From the NCBI RefSeq assembly GCF_015751045.1, contig NZ_BNJW01000001.1:1-64000 (forward strand): DNA of 64,000 nt, written 5' to 3'. Origin of the DNA: Enterococcus lactis. GTDB lineage: Bacteria > Bacillota > Bacilli > Lactobacillales > Enterococcaceae. The notes under the pieces were generated by a model. That model did no database searches. It saw only the letters and a program-made list of their open reading frames with translations, and had not been told where the DNA came from. This document shows, one piece after another, positions 31,930-42,966 of this stretch; position 1 is the stretch's first letter, and every line of letters starts with the position of its first letter. The position numbers were made by a program, and so were the translations under genes.

Positions 31930-33765
31930 CTACTTCTTACTTTCTTCTTCATCCATTTTCAGAACAGCCATGAAGGCTTCTTGCGGAACTTCGACGGAGC
32001 CGATTTGTTTCATCCGCTTCTTCCCTTCTTTTTGTTTCTCTAAGAGTTTACGTTTACGAGAAACATCTCCACCATAACATTTAGCCAAGACGTTTTTACG
32101 CAAGGCCTTGATGTCTGAACGGGCAACGATTTTTTGTCCAATAGCTGCTTGGATTGGCACCTCAAATTGTTGGCGTGGGATTAGTTTTTTCAGTTTTTCA
32201 ACGATTGCTTTTCCACGTTCATAGGCAAAGTCTCGGTGAACGATAAAGCTTAATGCATCGACTTTTTCTCCATTCAGCAAGATGTCCATCTTCACTAACT
32301 TGCTTTTTTGATAACCAGACATTTCATAATCCAATGAGGCATAGCCTTTTGTACTTGATTTCAATTTGTCAAAAAAGTCAAAGACGATTTCAGAAAGCGG
32401 AATATTATAGACGACATTTACTCGGTAATCGTCTAAATAATCCATCGTAATGAATTCACCCCGTTTTCGTTGAGAAAGTTCCATGACTGCACCGACAAAA
32501 TCATTGGGCACCATAATCTGTGCTTTGACAAATGGTTCTTCTACATCTTGGATCGTTACAGGTTCAGGAAAATCTGCCGGGTTATCAACTGTAGCAGTCG
32601 TACCATCTGTTTTATTAACATGGTAAATAACGGATGGTGCAGTCGTAATCAATTCTAGATTGAATTCTCGTTCCAAACGTTCTTGGACGACATCCATATG
32701 AAGAAGTCCTAAGAATCCGCAGCGGAACCCAAATCCCAATGCTTGAGAAGTTTCTGGTTCGAATTGTAAAGCAGCATCGTTCAATTGCAGTTTTTCTAAA
32801 GCTTCCCGCAAATCGTTGTAACGAGAAGTATCAATTGGATAAAGACCACAATAAACCATCGGATTCATTTTTCGGTAACCTGGTAAAGCTTCAGCGGCAG
32901 GATTGTCTGCTAATGTTACTGTATCCCCTACTCGAGTATCTTGGACAGTTTTGATACTTGCTGTGATATAACCAACATCACCGACCATCAAAAAGTCTCT
33001 AGCAACTGCTTTTGGCGAGAAGACCCCGACTTCTGTAACATCAAATGTTTTGCCATTACTCATCAGTTTGATTTTATCTCCGGGTTTGACCATACCGTCC
33101 GTGATCCGGACATTTAGAACAACACCGCGGTAACTATCATAAATAGAATCAAAGATCAAAGCTTTTAGCGGTGCATCTAAGTCTCCACTTGGTGCTGGAA
33201 CATATTCCACAATCTGCTCGAGAATATCTTCAATTCCAATCCCTGCTTTTGCACTAGCTAATACAGCTTCACTAGCATCGATTCCGATTACGTCTTCGAT
33301 TTCTTGACGGACACGTTCGGGATCTGCTGCGGGTAGGTCGATTTTATTGATGACTGGCAGGATCTCCAAATCATTGTCTAACGCTAAATAAACATTGGCC
33401 AATGTTTGTGCTTCGATTCCTTGGGCTGCATCAACCACTAAAACGGCGCCTTCACAGGCAGCAAGGCTTCGAGAGACTTCATAGGTGAAGTCGACGTGCC
33501 CTGGAGTGTCAATCAAGTGAAAGATATATGTTTCTCCATTTTTCGCTGTGTAATTGAGTTCTACAGCATTTAATTTAATCGTGATTCCACGTTCACGTTC
33601 CAAATCCATCGAGTCTAACAGCTGATCTTGCATTTCGCGAGACGTCACAGTGTGCGTCATTTCTAAAATACGATCGGCCAATGTAGATTTTCCATGGTCG
33701 ATATGAGCAATGATCGAAAAATTACGAATCTGCTCTTGGCGTTCTTTCATTTTCTTTATATCCAT
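31930..33765 (-). CDS. lepA: Elongation factor 4 (LepA), ribosome back-translocase
   Basis: A 611-aa GTPase. Motifs: G1 [16 protein letters not shown]2 [11 protein letters not shown]3 DTPGHVDF, G4 NKIDLP; the LepA-specific C-terminal domain ends [20 protein letters not shown]. The start is the ATG at 33765 behind AGGAGACG. Full length, so integration of the prophage beside it did not truncate it; the usual host terminator is missing, displaced by phage DNA. The extended -10 promoter lies 35 bases upstream. Confidence 0.97.
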   Translation of the reverse strand: MDIKKMKERQEQIRNFSIIAHIDHGKSTLADRILEMTHTVTSREMQDQLLDSMDLERERGITIKLNAVELNYTAKNGETYIFHLIDTPGHVDFTYEVSRSLAACEGAVLVVDAAQGIEAQTLANVYLALDNDLEILPVINKIDLPAADPERVRQEIEDVIGIDASEAVLASAKAGIGIEDILEQIVEYVPAPSGDLDAPLKALIFDSIYDSYRGVVLNVRITDGMVKPGDKIKLMSNGKTFDVTEVGVFSPKAVARDFLMVGDVGYITASIKTVQDTRVGDTVTLADNPAAEALPGYRKMNPMVYCGLYPIDTSRYNDLREALEKLQLNDAALQFEPETSQALGFGFRCGFLGLLHMDVVQERLEREFNLELITTAPSVIYHVNKTDGTTATVDNPADFPEPVTIQDVEEPFVKAQIMVPNDFVGAVMELSQRKRGEFITMDYLDDYRVNVVYNIPLSEIVFDFFDKLKSSTKGYASLDYEMSGYQKSKLVKMDILLNGEKVDALSFIVHRDFAYERGKAIVEKLKKLIPRQQFEVPIQAAIGQKIVARSDIKALRKNVLAKCYGGDVSRKRKLLEKQKEGKKRMKQIGSVEVPQEAFMAVLKMDEEESKK

Positions 33766-33799
33766 AGCGTCTCCTCTTTTCATATAATCAGCACTTTCC

Positions 33800-33808
33800 A
33801 TTATACCA
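33800..33808 (-). promoter_or_regulatory. lepA extended -10 promoter
   Basis: Minus strand TG-G-TATAAT (TATAAT 33800-33805) with no clear -35 but the extended TG. Shares a 146-bp intergenic region with the divergent Eis-type gene. Confidence 0.5.
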
Positions 33809-33872
33809 ACGAAAAGCAGTAATTTAAAGACTTTTTAATTAGTCAGCTTTAGAAGTTTTTTTGGTAGAATTT

Positions 33873-33881
33873 TGCTATACT
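33873..33881 (+). promoter_or_regulatory. Extended -10 promoter of the Eis-type gene
   Basis: TG-C-TATACT on the plus strand (TATACT 33876-33881), about 30 bases before the ATG, preceded by a T-run. Confidence 0.45.
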
Positions 33882-33911
33882 GTTATCAAGCTAATAAATG
33901 GAGATGAAAAA

Positions 33912-35132
33912 ATGGATCAAAAAGATTTTAGAGAAAATCTTGAATTAAAACCAGTCACTCAAGAACATATCGATCAGTTCAACGAATTACTTTCCTATGT
34001 GTTCCAAGTGACTGAAGCAGATATCGAGGAAAGCGGGTTTGAGAATAAACGAGCTTTTATCCGTTCCAAAAGACCGATTTTAGAAGTATCAAAAGTGTTC
34101 GGGTGGTTTCATGAAAACAAACTAATCTCTCAAATCGCTATCTATCCTTGTGAAGTCAATATTCACGGTGCACGTTATAAAATGGGAGGCGTGACTGGAG
34201 TTGGAACTTATCCAGAATATGCGAACCACGGATTGATGCAAGATTTAATCATCGTTGCATTGGATAATATGCGCAAGAACAAGCAATGGATCTCTTATTT
34301 GTATCCTTACAGTATCCCCTATTATCGGCGCAAAGGATGGGAGATTATGTCTGATAAACTTTCCTTTAAAATCAGAGATACACAGCTACCTAAACAAGTC
34401 CCAGTAAGTGGGATGGTTGAACGATTACCAGTTGATCATCCAGATGTATTTGCCGTTTATGACAAATTTGCCCAACGAAACCATGGTGCTTTATTCCGCA
34501 GTAATTTTCATTGGGAAGAATATTGGCGTTTCGAAAATGAAGATGAGCGCACAGCCGCTGTCTACTACGATAGCAATCATGAACCAAGAGGTGTTCTATT
34601 CTACTGGGTAGCTGAAGAAATATTTCACGTAAAAGAAATGTTCTATCTTGATCAAGAAGCTCGAAATGGCTTATGGAACTTTATTTCCGCACATTTTTCC
34701 ATGATTTACTGGGTACATGGAGATATTTACAAAAATGAACCCTTAGCTTTTTTGATTGAAGACAGTCAGATCAAAGAGCAGATCGAACCATATTTTATGG
34801 CTCGGATCGTTGATGTAAAAGAATTCCTACAACATTTTCCGTTTGTTGGAACAGCTGATGCTTTTCATTTCATCATTGAAGATCCTGTCGCTCCTTGGAA
34901 TAATGGCATCTTCGCCTTAACATGGGATGAACAAGGACAAGTCCGTGTCTTGAATGAACCTATAGGAAAACCTGTTCGATTGAATATCCAAACATTGACA
35001 TGCTTGATGATGAATTATCGACGTGCTTCTTATTTGGCAAGAATCGAACGGTTAGAAACAGATGAAGAAACACTGAAGTCACTAGAGCGTATTATTCCAA
35101 ATATGGAAGCTTACTTTAGCGATTATTTTTAA
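33912..35132 (+). CDS. Eis-type GNAT N-acetyltransferase
   Basis: A 406-aa protein from the ATG at 33912 (MDQKDFRENLELKPVTQEHID), behind GGAGATG. An N-terminal GNAT fold carries VTGVGTYPEYANHGLMQDLI, the acetyl-CoA loop region; a second GNAT-like half and a C-terminal SCP2-like region with RRASYLARIERL follow. Eis family members acetylate amines, including some aminoglycosides; the substrate here is unknown. Starts a plus-strand three-gene run. Confidence 0.85.
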   Translation: MDQKDFRENLELKPVTQEHIDQFNELLSYVFQVTEADIEESGFENKRAFIRSKRPILEVSKVFGWFHENKLISQIAIYPCEVNIHGARYKMGGVTGVGTYPEYANHGLMQDLIIVALDNMRKNKQWISYLYPYSIPYYRRKGWEIMSDKLSFKIRDTQLPKQVPVSGMVERLPVDHPDVFAVYDKFAQRNHGALFRSNFHWEEYWRFENEDERTAAVYYDSNHEPRGVLFYWVAEEIFHVKEMFYLDQEARNGLWNFISAHFSMIYWVHGDIYKNEPLAFLIEDSQIKEQIEPYFMARIVDVKEFLQHFPFVGTADAFHFIIEDPVAPWNNGIFALTWDEQGQVRVLNEPIGKPVRLNIQTLTCLMMNYRRASYLARIERLETDEETLKSLERIIPNMEAYFSDYF

Positions 35133-35151
35133 TAAAAAGGATGATGTTTAG

Positions 35152-35646
35152 ATGAAAATTTATTTTGCCGCACCAATGTTTGCTAAAAGTGATTTGTTAT
35201 ATAACGAGCAGATAGTTAAAGAAGTCAGAGAGATCTCTTCTAAACTTTCAATTTATCTTCCTCAAGAAAATGAAGCAATCAATGACAAAACTGCTTATGC
35301 AGACAGTCGGATGATTGCTCTTGCAGATACAGAAAAAGTGCTGGAAAGCGATTTGATGATCGCTTTATTAGATGGATTGACGATTGATGCTGGCGTAGCA
35401 TCAGAAATCGGTGTGGCTTATGCGAAAGGTATCCCAGTGATTGGCTTGTATACTGATACCCGGCAGCAAGGCGGAGCCCACCCGAAAAAAATCGCTGCGC
35501 TACAGGAAACAGCTGAGAATCAATTTCACTATCTGAACTTATATACAGTAGGACTGATCAAATTGAACGGAAAAGTGGTTTCTTCAGAGACTGAGTTGCT
35601 TTCAGAAGTAAAAAGATTTTTAGATGGAGGGACTTTCAGTGATTAA
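35152..35646 (+). CDS. Nucleoside 2-deoxyribosyltransferase
   Basis: A 164-aa protein of the N-deoxyribosyltransferase family (PF05014). Starts MKIYFAAPMFAKSDL, with IDAGVASEIGVAYAKGIPVIGLYTD, the sugar-binding Asp and catalytic Glu region. Transfers deoxyribose between bases in nucleoside salvage. The last 8 bases overlap the membrane protein gene, so the two are coupled. Confidence 0.88.
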   Translation: MKIYFAAPMFAKSDLLYNEQIVKEVREISSKLSIYLPQENEAINDKTAYADSRMIALADTEKVLESDLMIALLDGLTIDAGVASEIGVAYAKGIPVIGLYTDTRQQGGAHPKKIAALQETAENQFHYLNLYTVGLIKLNGKVVSSETELLSEVKRFLDGGTFSD

Positions 35647-36310
35647 AGAAATCAAAAAGGTTCAAATAGCTTTACTTGCTTTTGGTGTATTCGTTGTCTG
35701 TTATAATTTTTATGAATTTATCACCCAAAAGTATTCGACTTCTCAAGGAATCACATTTATCGTGGAATCTTTATTAGGGATTGCATTGATTTTCATGCCA
35801 CAAGTCATTTTGACAGTTTTCAAACTTAAAATTCCAGCAGCAATCGTTTTGTTTTACTGGTTTTTCTTATTTATCTCTGTCTTTTTAGGTACAGGGATGC
35901 ATTTGATTAGTATCATCTCTTTTTGGGACAAAATCTTACATGCAGTGAGTCCAATGGTTCTGACAGCTCTTGGCTATGGATTGATTGGTTACTTGATGAA
36001 AGATGCGGAGATATCAAAAACCAGTCCTTGGTTGTTCCTCTTATTCGGCTTTGCGTTTGCTGGACTTTGCGGCGTGTTTTGGGAGTTCTGGGAATTCTTA
36101 TGCGACCAGTTCTTAGGCATGAATCTTCAACGTTTTGCTGCTTCTGATGGCACACTGTTTGTTGGACGAGCAGCATTGATGGATACGATGGGCGACTTGC
36201 TGACAAATACGATAGGTGCTGCCTTGATGGGATTGTTTGCTTGGTCTCAAAGTAAAAAAGATGAGCGTTACTTTGAAAGTTATAAATTAGAAAAAGTGAA
36301 AAATACTTAA
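35639..36310 (+). CDS. Integral membrane protein, unknown function
   Basis: About 223 aa from a GTG at 35639, placed 8 bases after GGAGGG; a longer ATG start at 35624 is less likely. Six predicted membrane segments, e.g. VQIALLAFGVFVVCYNFYEF, ITFIVESLLGIALIFMPQVI and WLFLLFGFAFAGLCGVFWEFWEFL. The FWEFWEF motif and a D-rich loop (ALMDTMGDLLTNTIGAAL) recall uncharacterised DUF2238-like proteins. Coupled to the transferase gene. Confidence 0.65.
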   Translation: MIKEIKKVQIALLAFGVFVVCYNFYEFITQKYSTSQGITFIVESLLGIALIFMPQVILTVFKLKIPAAIVLFYWFFLFISVFLGTGMHLISIISFWDKILHAVSPMVLTALGYGLIGYLMKDAEISKTSPWLFLLFGFAFAGLCGVFWEFWEFLCDQFLGMNLQRFAASDGTLFVGRAALMDTMGDLLTNTIGAALMGLFAWSQSKKDERYFESYKLEKVKNT

Positions 36311-36393
36311 TAACAAAGGTCGTGACAGAAGTGGACAGCTCAAAAAATTTCGGCTTATATCCGAAAAAGCTACTTCTGGAACACTGTTTATTT

Positions 36394-36438
36394 GAAAAAA
36401 AGGAGGTCTGACAGTAGTTGTGTCAGACCCCTTTTTCT
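36394..36438. terminator. Bidirectional terminator between membrane gene and clpB
   Basis: Stem GGTCTGACA/TGTCAGACC (36405-36413, 36421-36429), with CCTTTTTCTTTT to the right and, on the other strand, CCTTTTTTT to the left. It ends both converging units. Bases 36313-36393 before it hold a GGTCGTGA-starting sequence resembling the opening of the 121-bp repeats near 54.6 kb. Confidence 0.88.
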
Positions 36439-36458
36439 TTTATAGTCTCAATGGAAGA

Positions 36459-39068
36459 TTAGACGATTTCTTCTAGCTCTTCTGTTTTGAAATGAAGTTG
36501 TCCATCAAGTAAAGTAATCGTTACTTTTGATTTAGGCATAACATGCCCTGCAACGATTTCTTTAGCTAATGGTGTTTCTACTTCCTTAGTGATAAATCGT
36601 TTCAATGGTCTGGCACCATATGCTGGTTCATAAGCATTTTCAGCGATCCACGTTTTGGCTTCATCACTGATTGTTAGTAGGATTTCTTGATGTTCCAGAC
36701 GTTGTGCCAATTGCGCCACCATTTTGTCAACGATTCCTTTCACGTTGTCTAGGCTCAATGGTGTAAATAAAATCGTGTCGTCGATTCGGTTCAAGAATTC
36801 TGGTTTGAAGTTTCCACGTAATAGCGTGTTGACTTGTTCAGCCACTGCTTCTGGAATCGTTCCATCAGCAGTCACACCTTCCAACAGTAACTGTGAACCG
36901 ATATTGCTAGTCATGATCAGAACCGTATTTTTGAAATCAACTACTCGCCCTTTTGAATCGGTTAGGCGTCCGTCATCTAGGACTTGTAACAAGATATTGA
37001 AGACATCGGGATGCGCTTTTTCGATTTCATCCAACAAGACGATTGTATAAGGATTTCGTCTGACAGCTTCCGTTAATTGTCCACCTTCTTCGTAACCTAC
37101 ATAGCCTGGAGGAGCTCCGACTAGACGAGACACAGCATGTTTTTCCATATATTCACTCATATCGATCCGTACCATATGATCTTCTGAGTCAAACAAGTTC
37201 TCAGCTAAAGCTTTCGCTAATTCGGTTTTTCCGACACCAGTTGGTCCTAGGAAAAGGAAAGAACCTAGAGGACGATTTGGGTCTTGCAATCCAGCCCGTG
37301 AACGAATCACCGCGTCACTGACCGCATCAACTGCTTCATCTTGACCAATCACTCGTTTGTGAAGCGTTTCATTCAATTTAATCAGTTTTTCTCGTTCGCC
37401 TTCTACAAGTTTCGTTACGGGGATACCCGTTAATCTGCCAACGACTTGAGCAATTTCATTTTCGGTAACGGACTCTTGAACCATCTTGATCTCGCTGTCT
37501 TTTGCTTTGGTTTCTAGTTCCTTCAATTCTTTTTCTAATTGAGGTATCGTACCATGGCGCAATACAGCAGCGCGTTCCAGATCATAGTTATTTTCTGCAT
37601 CTTCTAATTCGTGTTTTGCTTTATCGATTTCAGCACGTTTTGCTGAAACAGAATTGACCTCTTCTTTTTCTGTTTCCCACTGCATCTTCATTGCATTTGC
37701 TTCTTCACGAAGTTCAGCTAATTCTTCTTGCAAATTTTTCAGTCGTTTTTTACTTGCATCATCTGATTCTTTTTTCAGTGCAGCTTCTTCGATTTCCAAC
37801 TGCATCAAACGTCTGGTCACTTGATCTAATTCCGTTGGCATAGAGTTCATTTCTACCCGAATCGTTGCACTGGCTTCATCGATCAAATCGATTGCTTTGT
37901 CTGGTAAGAATCGATCAGTAATATAACGGTCAGATAAAGTAGCTGCTGCGACCAGTGCGTTGTCATGGATGTTAACACCATGGTGGATCTCAAAACGTTC
38001 TTTTAATCCACGCAGAATACTGATCGTATCTTCCACTGTTGGTTCTTTGACTAATACCTTTTGAAAGCGACGTTCCAACGCTTTGTCTTTTTCCATATAT
38101 TGACGGTATTCATCTAAAGTTGTGGCACCGATCAAATGTAATTCACCGCGAGCAAGCATTGGTTTCAACAGATTTCCGGCATCCATACTTCCTTCTGTTT
38201 TTCCTGCTCCTACGATATTGTGAATTTCATCAATGAACAAGAGGATCCGCCCATCACTTTTTTTGACTTCTTTCAAGACCGCTTTTAGTCTTTCTTCAAA
38301 TTCACCGCGGAATTTTGCTCCAGCGATCAATGCACCCATATCTAATGAAAAAATCGTTTTATCTTTTAAATTTTCAGGCACATCTTTGCGTACGATACGT
38401 TGAGCAAGTCCTTCAACGATCGCCGTTTTACCTACACCTGGTTCTCCTATCAGAACAGGATTATTTTTTGTTTTTCGTGAAAGAATACGGATGACATCAC
38501 GGATTTCTTCATCACGACCGATGATTGGATCCATTTTTCCACTTTTGACTTGCTGTACTAAATCAACGCCGTATTTTTCTAATGCTTTGTATTGTTCTTC
38601 TTGGTTTTGCGAGGTCACCCTTTCTCCTCCTCTCATCTCTTCGATGTTTTTACGCAATTCTTTTTCAGATAATCCGTTTTTATTCAAATAAACAGTTAAC
38701 GGATAATTTTTTAATTTCATCAACGCTAAAATAACGACTTCCGTTGAAAGAAACTCGTCGCCGAAGCTTTCACGTATTTGGTCTGCTTCATTCAATAATC
38801 GAAAGAAATTCTGGCTGAGGTTTTGTCCATATTGGACGTTTCCACCAGAAACAACTGGATACTCATCCAGTAGACGATCGATTTCATGTTCAAAAGATTC
38901 GACATCCAATCCGGCATCCGTATAGAAATTTCGACCAAAATGATTAGGTTGTAAAAAGATTTTCCATACATGGGCAATGTCGATATCTTGGTGTTTTCGA
39001 GTGACCGCAATCTGTTGAGCTTCAGCAATCGCTTCTTGAAGCGTCGTAGTCATTTTCTCAATATTCAT
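36459..39068 (-). CDS. clpB: ClpB disaggregase
   Basis: An 869-aa AAA+ chaperone. N domain ~1-150; first ATPase with GEPGVGKT and Walker [10 protein letters not shown]; coiled-coil middle ~400-520; second ATPase with GPTGVGKT and DEIEKAHP. The start is the ATG at 39068 behind AGGAGG. The N-terminus is a bit divergent ([17 protein letters not shown]). Resolves protein aggregates with DnaK after heat stress. Has a CtsR-type operator in its promoter. Confidence 0.96.
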   Translation of the reverse strand: MNIEKMTTTLQEAIAEAQQIAVTRKHQDIDIAHVWKIFLQPNHFGRNFYTDAGLDVESFEHEIDRLLDEYPVVSGGNVQYGQNLSQNFFRLLNEADQIRESFGDEFLSTEVVILALMKLKNYPLTVYLNKNGLSEKELRKNIEEMRGGERVTSQNQEEQYKALEKYGVDLVQQVKSGKMDPIIGRDEEIRDVIRILSRKTKNNPVLIGEPGVGKTAIVEGLAQRIVRKDVPENLKDKTIFSLDMGALIAGAKFRGEFEERLKAVLKEVKKSDGRILLFIDEIHNIVGAGKTEGSMDAGNLLKPMLARGELHLIGATTLDEYRQYMEKDKALERRFQKVLVKEPTVEDTISILRGLKERFEIHHGVNIHDNALVAAATLSDRYITDRFLPDKAIDLIDEASATIRVEMNSMPTELDQVTRRLMQLEIEEAALKKESDDASKKRLKNLQEELAELREEANAMKMQWETEKEEVNSVSAKRAEIDKAKHELEDAENNYDLERAAVLRHGTIPQLEKELKELETKAKDSEIKMVQESVTENEIAQVVGRLTGIPVTKLVEGEREKLIKLNETLHKRVIGQDEAVDAVSDAVIRSRAGLQDPNRPLGSFLFLGPTGVGKTELAKALAENLFDSEDHMVRIDMSEYMEKHAVSRLVGAPPGYVGYEEGGQLTEAVRRNPYTIVLLDEIEKAHPDVFNILLQVLDDGRLTDSKGRVVDFKNTVLIMTSNIGSQLLLEGVTADGTIPEAVAEQVNTLLRGNFKPEFLNRIDDTILFTPLSLDNVKGIVDKMVAQLAQRLEHQEILLTISDEAKTWIAENAYEPAYGARPLKRFITKEVETPLAKEIVAGHVMPKSKVTITLLDGQLHFKTEELEEIV

Positions 39069-39127
39069 ACAGGTATACCTCCTAATTAAAGGTAAGATCA
39101 CTTATTTCTTTGATCTTTACACAAACT

Positions 39128-39157
39128 ATTATATCTCTTTGGTCAATTTTGGTCAAA
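39128..39157 (-). promoter_or_regulatory. clpB promoter with CtsR operator
   Basis: Minus strand -35 TTGACC (39151-39156), 17 bases, -10 TATAAT (39128-39133). The heptad direct repeat GGTCAAT-TTT-GGTCAAA (39141-39157, plus-strand sense) matches the CtsR consensus and covers the -35 and spacer, so repressor binding would block RNA polymerase. Regulation by the heat-shock regulator CtsR is inferred. Confidence 0.85.
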
Positions 39158-39292
39158 ATATACACATGTTTTTTTGACTTTTTTTCTCGTCTTATATAAA
39201 TCTTAAAAAAACAAAATTGATTGTATACATACAAAAAAAGAGCAAAACAAACGTAAAATTATCTTACCCATAACGTTTTTCTTTGATTTGAT

Positions 39293-39325
39293 AAAAAGGG
39301 TAGATCTTATAAAAGACCTACCCTT
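39293..39325 (-). terminator. Terminator of the 39.3-40.6 kb unit
   Basis: Minus strand AGGGTAGGTCTT-TTAT-AAGATCTACCCT with TTTTTAT following. It overlaps the last codons of the LPG-synthase-like gene. Confidence 0.85.
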
Positions 39326-40364
39326 GATTTTCTTTATTCTCTTTTTTTACTTCTATTATTTCTTCTTTGATCACTCTTCGCCGTTCAGCAATCACATACA
39401 CAAATCCATAGAGAAATGGCAAGATAAAGGAACTGAAACGATACAACAAAAGCGAAGAAACTGCGTCAACTGTTCCGACAACTGGTCTAAACAATAACAA
39501 GTAGACAAATTCAAAGGAGCCAATACCAGCTGGCGTAGGAATAACCCCTGAAAGCACTACTGCAAAGCTGATAAACGAAATGGTCAGTAGAAAATCTATT
39601 TTAGGATGGTTTTCAATCAGAATCAAATAGGGAAGTACATACCAAAATACAAGTTTCAACATATTCCATAGATAAATACGCAATAGCGCAGTCCTGTCTT
39701 GGATAATGGTTTGGACCGTTTCCCTTAAAGAGTAGATCTGCTGATTACATGTATCCACCCATTTTCGCAAACGCTCACTCTTAAATAACTTATTCGATAA
39801 GCTGACAAAAAATATTTGGACATTCAGACTGATGGACATTACCAATAAAAAGGCAACAATCACGATCGTCAAAAGAATTCCAGCAATAATAAACCAGATC
39901 ATTGACGGACTATTAGAATAAAAAAGAGAGAATTGGATGAGCAAGCCAGCTAACGCATAGGTAATCACTGCAAGTTTGTACATGATCATATGGAGTGCTG
40001 TCACTCCTGCTCCCTGAGACAGTTTCATTCCTTTTTTATTATAAAAATAAATTTCCGAGATCAATGTTCCTGTACCAAACGAAACGATTCGGTAAAACGC
40101 AATATAGCTAGAGGTCAAGAACCCATCTTTCGTTGTAAAATTCGGCGCGAAAGGTTCAGCAATTTCTTTGATTGAGCGCCCTTCAGCGATTTGGTAAACT
40201 GTCCCTAATATAACAGTGGCTGCCAAAACGACAACACTGGTAGACATTAATTCGGCAAAGATATCTGCAAATGATTGATTGATTAAATAATAAATAATAG
40301 CAAAAATCGCAATCAGCAAAAGCAGATTCAGAATGATTTTAATTTTCGTTCCTTTAGATGACAT
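39318..40364 (-). CDS. Lysylphosphatidylglycerol-synthase-like membrane protein (UPF0104)
   Basis: A 348-aa polytopic protein (PF03706 fold). About eight helices, e.g. IKIILNLLLLIAIFAIIYYL, VVVLAATVILGTVYQIAEG and YLILIENHPKIDFLLTISFISF. The GTLISEIYFYNKKGMKLSQGAG and PTPAGIGSFEFVYLLLF stretches are characteristic of the flippase domain of MprF and its relatives. No C-terminal synthase domain, so it probably transports a lipid but does not aminoacylate it. It overlaps no gene; DUF1294 lies 10 bases upstream. Confidence 0.8.
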   Translation of the reverse strand: MSSKGTKIKIILNLLLLIAIFAIIYYLINQSFADIFAELMSTSVVVLAATVILGTVYQIAEGRSIKEIAEPFAPNFTTKDGFLTSSYIAFYRIVSFGTGTLISEIYFYNKKGMKLSQGAGVTALHMIMYKLAVITYALAGLLIQFSLFYSNSPSMIWFIIAGILLTIVIVAFLLVMSISLNVQIFFVSLSNKLFKSERLRKWVDTCNQQIYSLRETVQTIIQDRTALLRIYLWNMLKLVFWYVLPYLILIENHPKIDFLLTISFISFAVVLSGVIPTPAGIGSFEFVYLLLFRPVVGTVDAVSSLLLYRFSSFILPFLYGFVYVIAERRRVIKEEIIEVKKENKENQG

Positions 40365-40374
40365 CTCCTGCTCC

Positions 40375-40647
40375 TTAATGGAAAAAATAAATGAGAATCA
40401 AATCAACAAGCACACCCGCAGTGAATCCTACGGTAAACTTTTTTTTCCTTGTTTTATGATGAAAAACTTTCCGAGAAATCAATCCTCCCAAACCACCGCC
40501 TAACAGACTGACAAATATCAAGTTATTTTCAGGTACACGCCAGCCGCCATTTCGAGCCTGATGTTTATCATATCCCATCAGACAAAATAAATAAAAATTT
40601 ACAATGAATAGATAAAACCACAAAGGATTGTGCAACAATACATCCAT
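40375..40647 (-). CDS. DUF1294 membrane protein
   Basis: A 90-aa protein with three or four hydrophobic stretches (PLWFYLFIVNFYLFCLMGYDKHQA, IFVSLLGGGLGGLISRKVFHHKT). The YDKHQARNG...GGxGG..S.....HKT pattern is DUF1294 (PF06961). Function unknown. It forms one operon with the lipid kinase and the LPG-synthase-like gene. Confidence 0.85.
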   Translation of the reverse strand: MDVLLHNPLWFYLFIVNFYLFCLMGYDKHQARNGGWRVPENNLIFVSLLGGGLGGLISRKVFHHKTRKKKFTVGFTAGVLVDLILIYFFH

Positions 40648-40681
40648 TATTCTTCTTCCAACTTTCTATTAACTACTATTT

Positions 40682-41590
40682 CTAAGCTTGTTCTTCTTTT
40701 TTTGGTGAATAAACTGCTAATCCTTTTGATACAACAGATAATTCAACTGGAAGATCATCTGTCGTGTCTCCATCTGTCCGAGTGCCAACAGATTTTTCCT
40801 TTGCTTTGATTTTCATGCGTTTGGCTGTGAAATAAGTGATGCCAGGTATCGTATAGAATTTTCCTCTCATGATTCTAGGCAAATAAAAAATAAATCGGAA
40901 AATATCTAAGGAAGGTACGATCGTTACATGGAATTTTCCATCATCTGGGGTCGCTGAATCGTCGAAATTTGTAAAGCCGCCCACGGAGTTAGACATCGTG
41001 ACTGTCAATAACTGAGATTTTCCTTTCCAATGCTCCTCGTCTGTTTCTAAATCCAAATGATATTTTTTCTTCTTCAGCAATAACTTAAAGAATTTCTTGA
41101 TAAAAATCCACGAGCCATAACGCTGTTTTTCTTCTTGACTGATCCAAACTGCTGTATTGGCTAAGATACCGATTGTCAGTGTAGAGATAATGACTGCATC
41201 ATTGACTTGGCCATAGTCTATTTTTCGGACATTTCCTTCTAGAATCACGTCAGCAGCCTCTTCTTTCTTCAATGGAATCTCAAGGACACGTGCGAGATTA
41301 TTGACTGTTCCACCTGGAAGTAATCCGATATGATACTGAGATAACGTTTGCTGGAACGCTTGGACGATATGATGGATCGTTCCGTCCCCTCCTATGATCA
41401 CTAGAGTATCGGCTCCTATAGCTTCTGCTTTCTTGACTAAATCCGCATGGTCAATCGACGGGCCAGTTTCAGCTAAATCTACAAATAATTCTGGTTGCTT
41501 TTCTTTTACATAATCTTGAAACCAGCGTGCTAATTTCTCCCCCTCATCTTTCCCTGAACTTTTGTTATAAAAAACTAGCAGCTTTTTCAT
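40682..41590 (-). CDS. Diacylglycerol kinase family lipid kinase
   Basis: A 302-aa DagK/YegS-type enzyme: VFYNKSSGK start, VIIGGDGTIHHIVQAF (GGDGT nucleotide motif), LLPGGTVNNLARVL and a C-terminal beta domain with DGDTTDDLPVEL. Phosphorylates diacylglycerol or related lipids to feed phospholipid and lipoteichoic-acid turnover. Leads the small operon with DUF1294 and the flippase-like protein, all membrane lipid-related. Confidence 0.9.
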   Translation of the reverse strand: MKKLLVFYNKSSGKDEGEKLARWFQDYVKEKQPELFVDLAETGPSIDHADLVKKAEAIGADTLVIIGGDGTIHHIVQAFQQTLSQYHIGLLPGGTVNNLARVLEIPLKKEEAADVILEGNVRKIDYGQVNDAVIISTLTIGILANTAVWISQEEKQRYGSWIFIKKFFKLLLKKKKYHLDLETDEEHWKGKSQLLTVTMSNSVGGFTNFDDSATPDDGKFHVTIVPSLDIFRFIFYLPRIMRGKFYTIPGITYFTAKRMKIKAKEKSVGTRTDGDTTDDLPVELSVVSKGLAVYSPKKEEQA

Positions 41591-41612
41591 TCTTTACCTC
41601 CTATTTACTCTT

Positions 41613-41653
41613 CAAAAAAGAGGGCGGGACAATCCATTCCATTGTCCTGCCCT
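41613..41653 (-). terminator. Terminator after pepT
   Basis: Minus strand GGGCAGGACAAT/ATTGTCCCGCCC with seven-base loop, then TCTTTTTT. Twelve-bp stem, very strong. Confidence 0.92.
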
Positions 41654-41720
41654 TTAGCCTTAGACAGATGACATTCCATCATCGGACGAACGCCTTGTCA
41701 TAAGCTGTTCTTTTTCGATT

Positions 41721-42953
41721 TTAACTCTTTGTGTTCAATTCTGCAATTTTAACAATCACATCTGTTGCTTTTTCCATTACTTGTAAAGAAACAAATTCGA
41801 ATCGACCGTGCATATTTTCTCCTCCGGCAAATAGATTTGGCGTCGGAATACCCATGTAAGAGATTTTTGAACCATCTGTTCCTCCGCGGACTGGTTCGAT
41901 CACTGGAGAGATCCCAAGCTCGATCATTGCTTGTTTCGCTAATTCCACGATGCTCATATCTTTTTCGATGATTTCTTTCATGTTGTAATATTGATCATAC
42001 ATATCTACTTTGATTCGTTCTTGATCAAATCGTTGATTCAATTCTTCTTGGATATGTGTGATTTGTGCTTTGCGTGCTTCGAATTTTTCACGATCATGAT
42101 CGCGAATGATATAACTCATAGAAGCTTCTTCAGGATTCCCATTCAATGCCATCAAATGGAAGAAACCTTCGTATCCTTCTGTTTTTTCTGGAACTTCATC
42201 GGCTGGAAGCTGATTATGAAAATCAATGGCCAGCTGTAAAGCATTGATCATCGTATCTTTTGCCGTCCCTGGATGTACATTTTTCCCTTGGATCGTGATA
42301 TTTGCTTGAGCAGCGCTGAATGTTTCATACTGCAATTCACCTAAAGGACCGCCGTCGACTGTATAAGCAAAATCCACATTGAATTGCTCAACATCGAATT
42401 TATCCGCTCCGACACCGATTTCTTCATCAGGTCCAAAAGCTACTTTGATGGTACCATGAGGGATAGAAGGATTATTGATCAAGATCTCCATTGCAGTCAT
42501 GATTTCCGCAATCCCTGATTTGTCATCTGCTCCCAGTAAAGTACTGCCATCTGTAGTGATCAACGTGTGGCCTTCATAATTTTTCAAATTTGGGAAATCT
42601 TTTGTATTCAACGTGTAACGTTCTTCCGCATCTAGTACGATCGTAGACTCTCCATCATAGTTTTCAATGATTTGTGGATTGACTCCTACTGCATTAAAGT
42701 CTGCTGTATCCATGTGGGAAATAAATCCAATGGAACGCACTTCATGATCGACATTGCTTGGTAATGTTCCCATAACGAATCCATTGTCTTCATTATAGAA
42801 AACATCTGATAAACCTAACTCTTCTAATTCTTTTTTCAATTCTTGTGCAAAAGCAACTTGTGTCTGAGTCGATGGGGTCGTTTTGCTTGTTGCATCGGAG
42901 CGTGTTTCTGTTTTGACATACCGTAAAAAACGTGGCAAAAGATTTTCGTACAT
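41721..42953 (-). CDS. pepT: Peptidase T (tripeptidase)
   Basis: A 410-aa M20 metallopeptidase. Start at the ATG of [13 protein letters not shown] (42953) behind AAAGGAGAG; a 52-codon N-terminal extension in the same frame is not coding. Metal sites: [20 protein letters not shown] and [16 protein letters not shown]; late [22 protein letters not shown]. Releases the N-terminal residue from tripeptides in the cytosol. Confidence 0.96.
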   Translation of the reverse strand: MYENLLPRFLRYVKTETRSDATSKTTPSTQTQVAFAQELKKELEELGLSDVFYNEDNGFVMGTLPSNVDHEVRSIGFISHMDTADFNAVGVNPQIIENYDGESTIVLDAEERYTLNTKDFPNLKNYEGHTLITTDGSTLLGADDKSGIAEIMTAMEILINNPSIPHGTIKVAFGPDEEIGVGADKFDVEQFNVDFAYTVDGGPLGELQYETFSAAQANITIQGKNVHPGTAKDTMINALQLAIDFHNQLPADEVPEKTEGYEGFFHLMALNGNPEEASMSYIIRDHDREKFEARKAQITHIQEELNQRFDQERIKVDMYDQYYNMKEIIEKDMSIVELAKQAMIELGISPVIEPVRGGTDGSKISYMGIPTPNLFAGGENMHGRFEFVSLQVMEKATDVIVKIAELNTKS

Positions 42954-42966
42954 AGTATTCTCTCCT

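Noticed and set aside
31841-32077. 78-aa plus-strand ORF behind the integrase
   Set aside because: Runs through the repeats and antisense to lepA; no ribosome-binding site.
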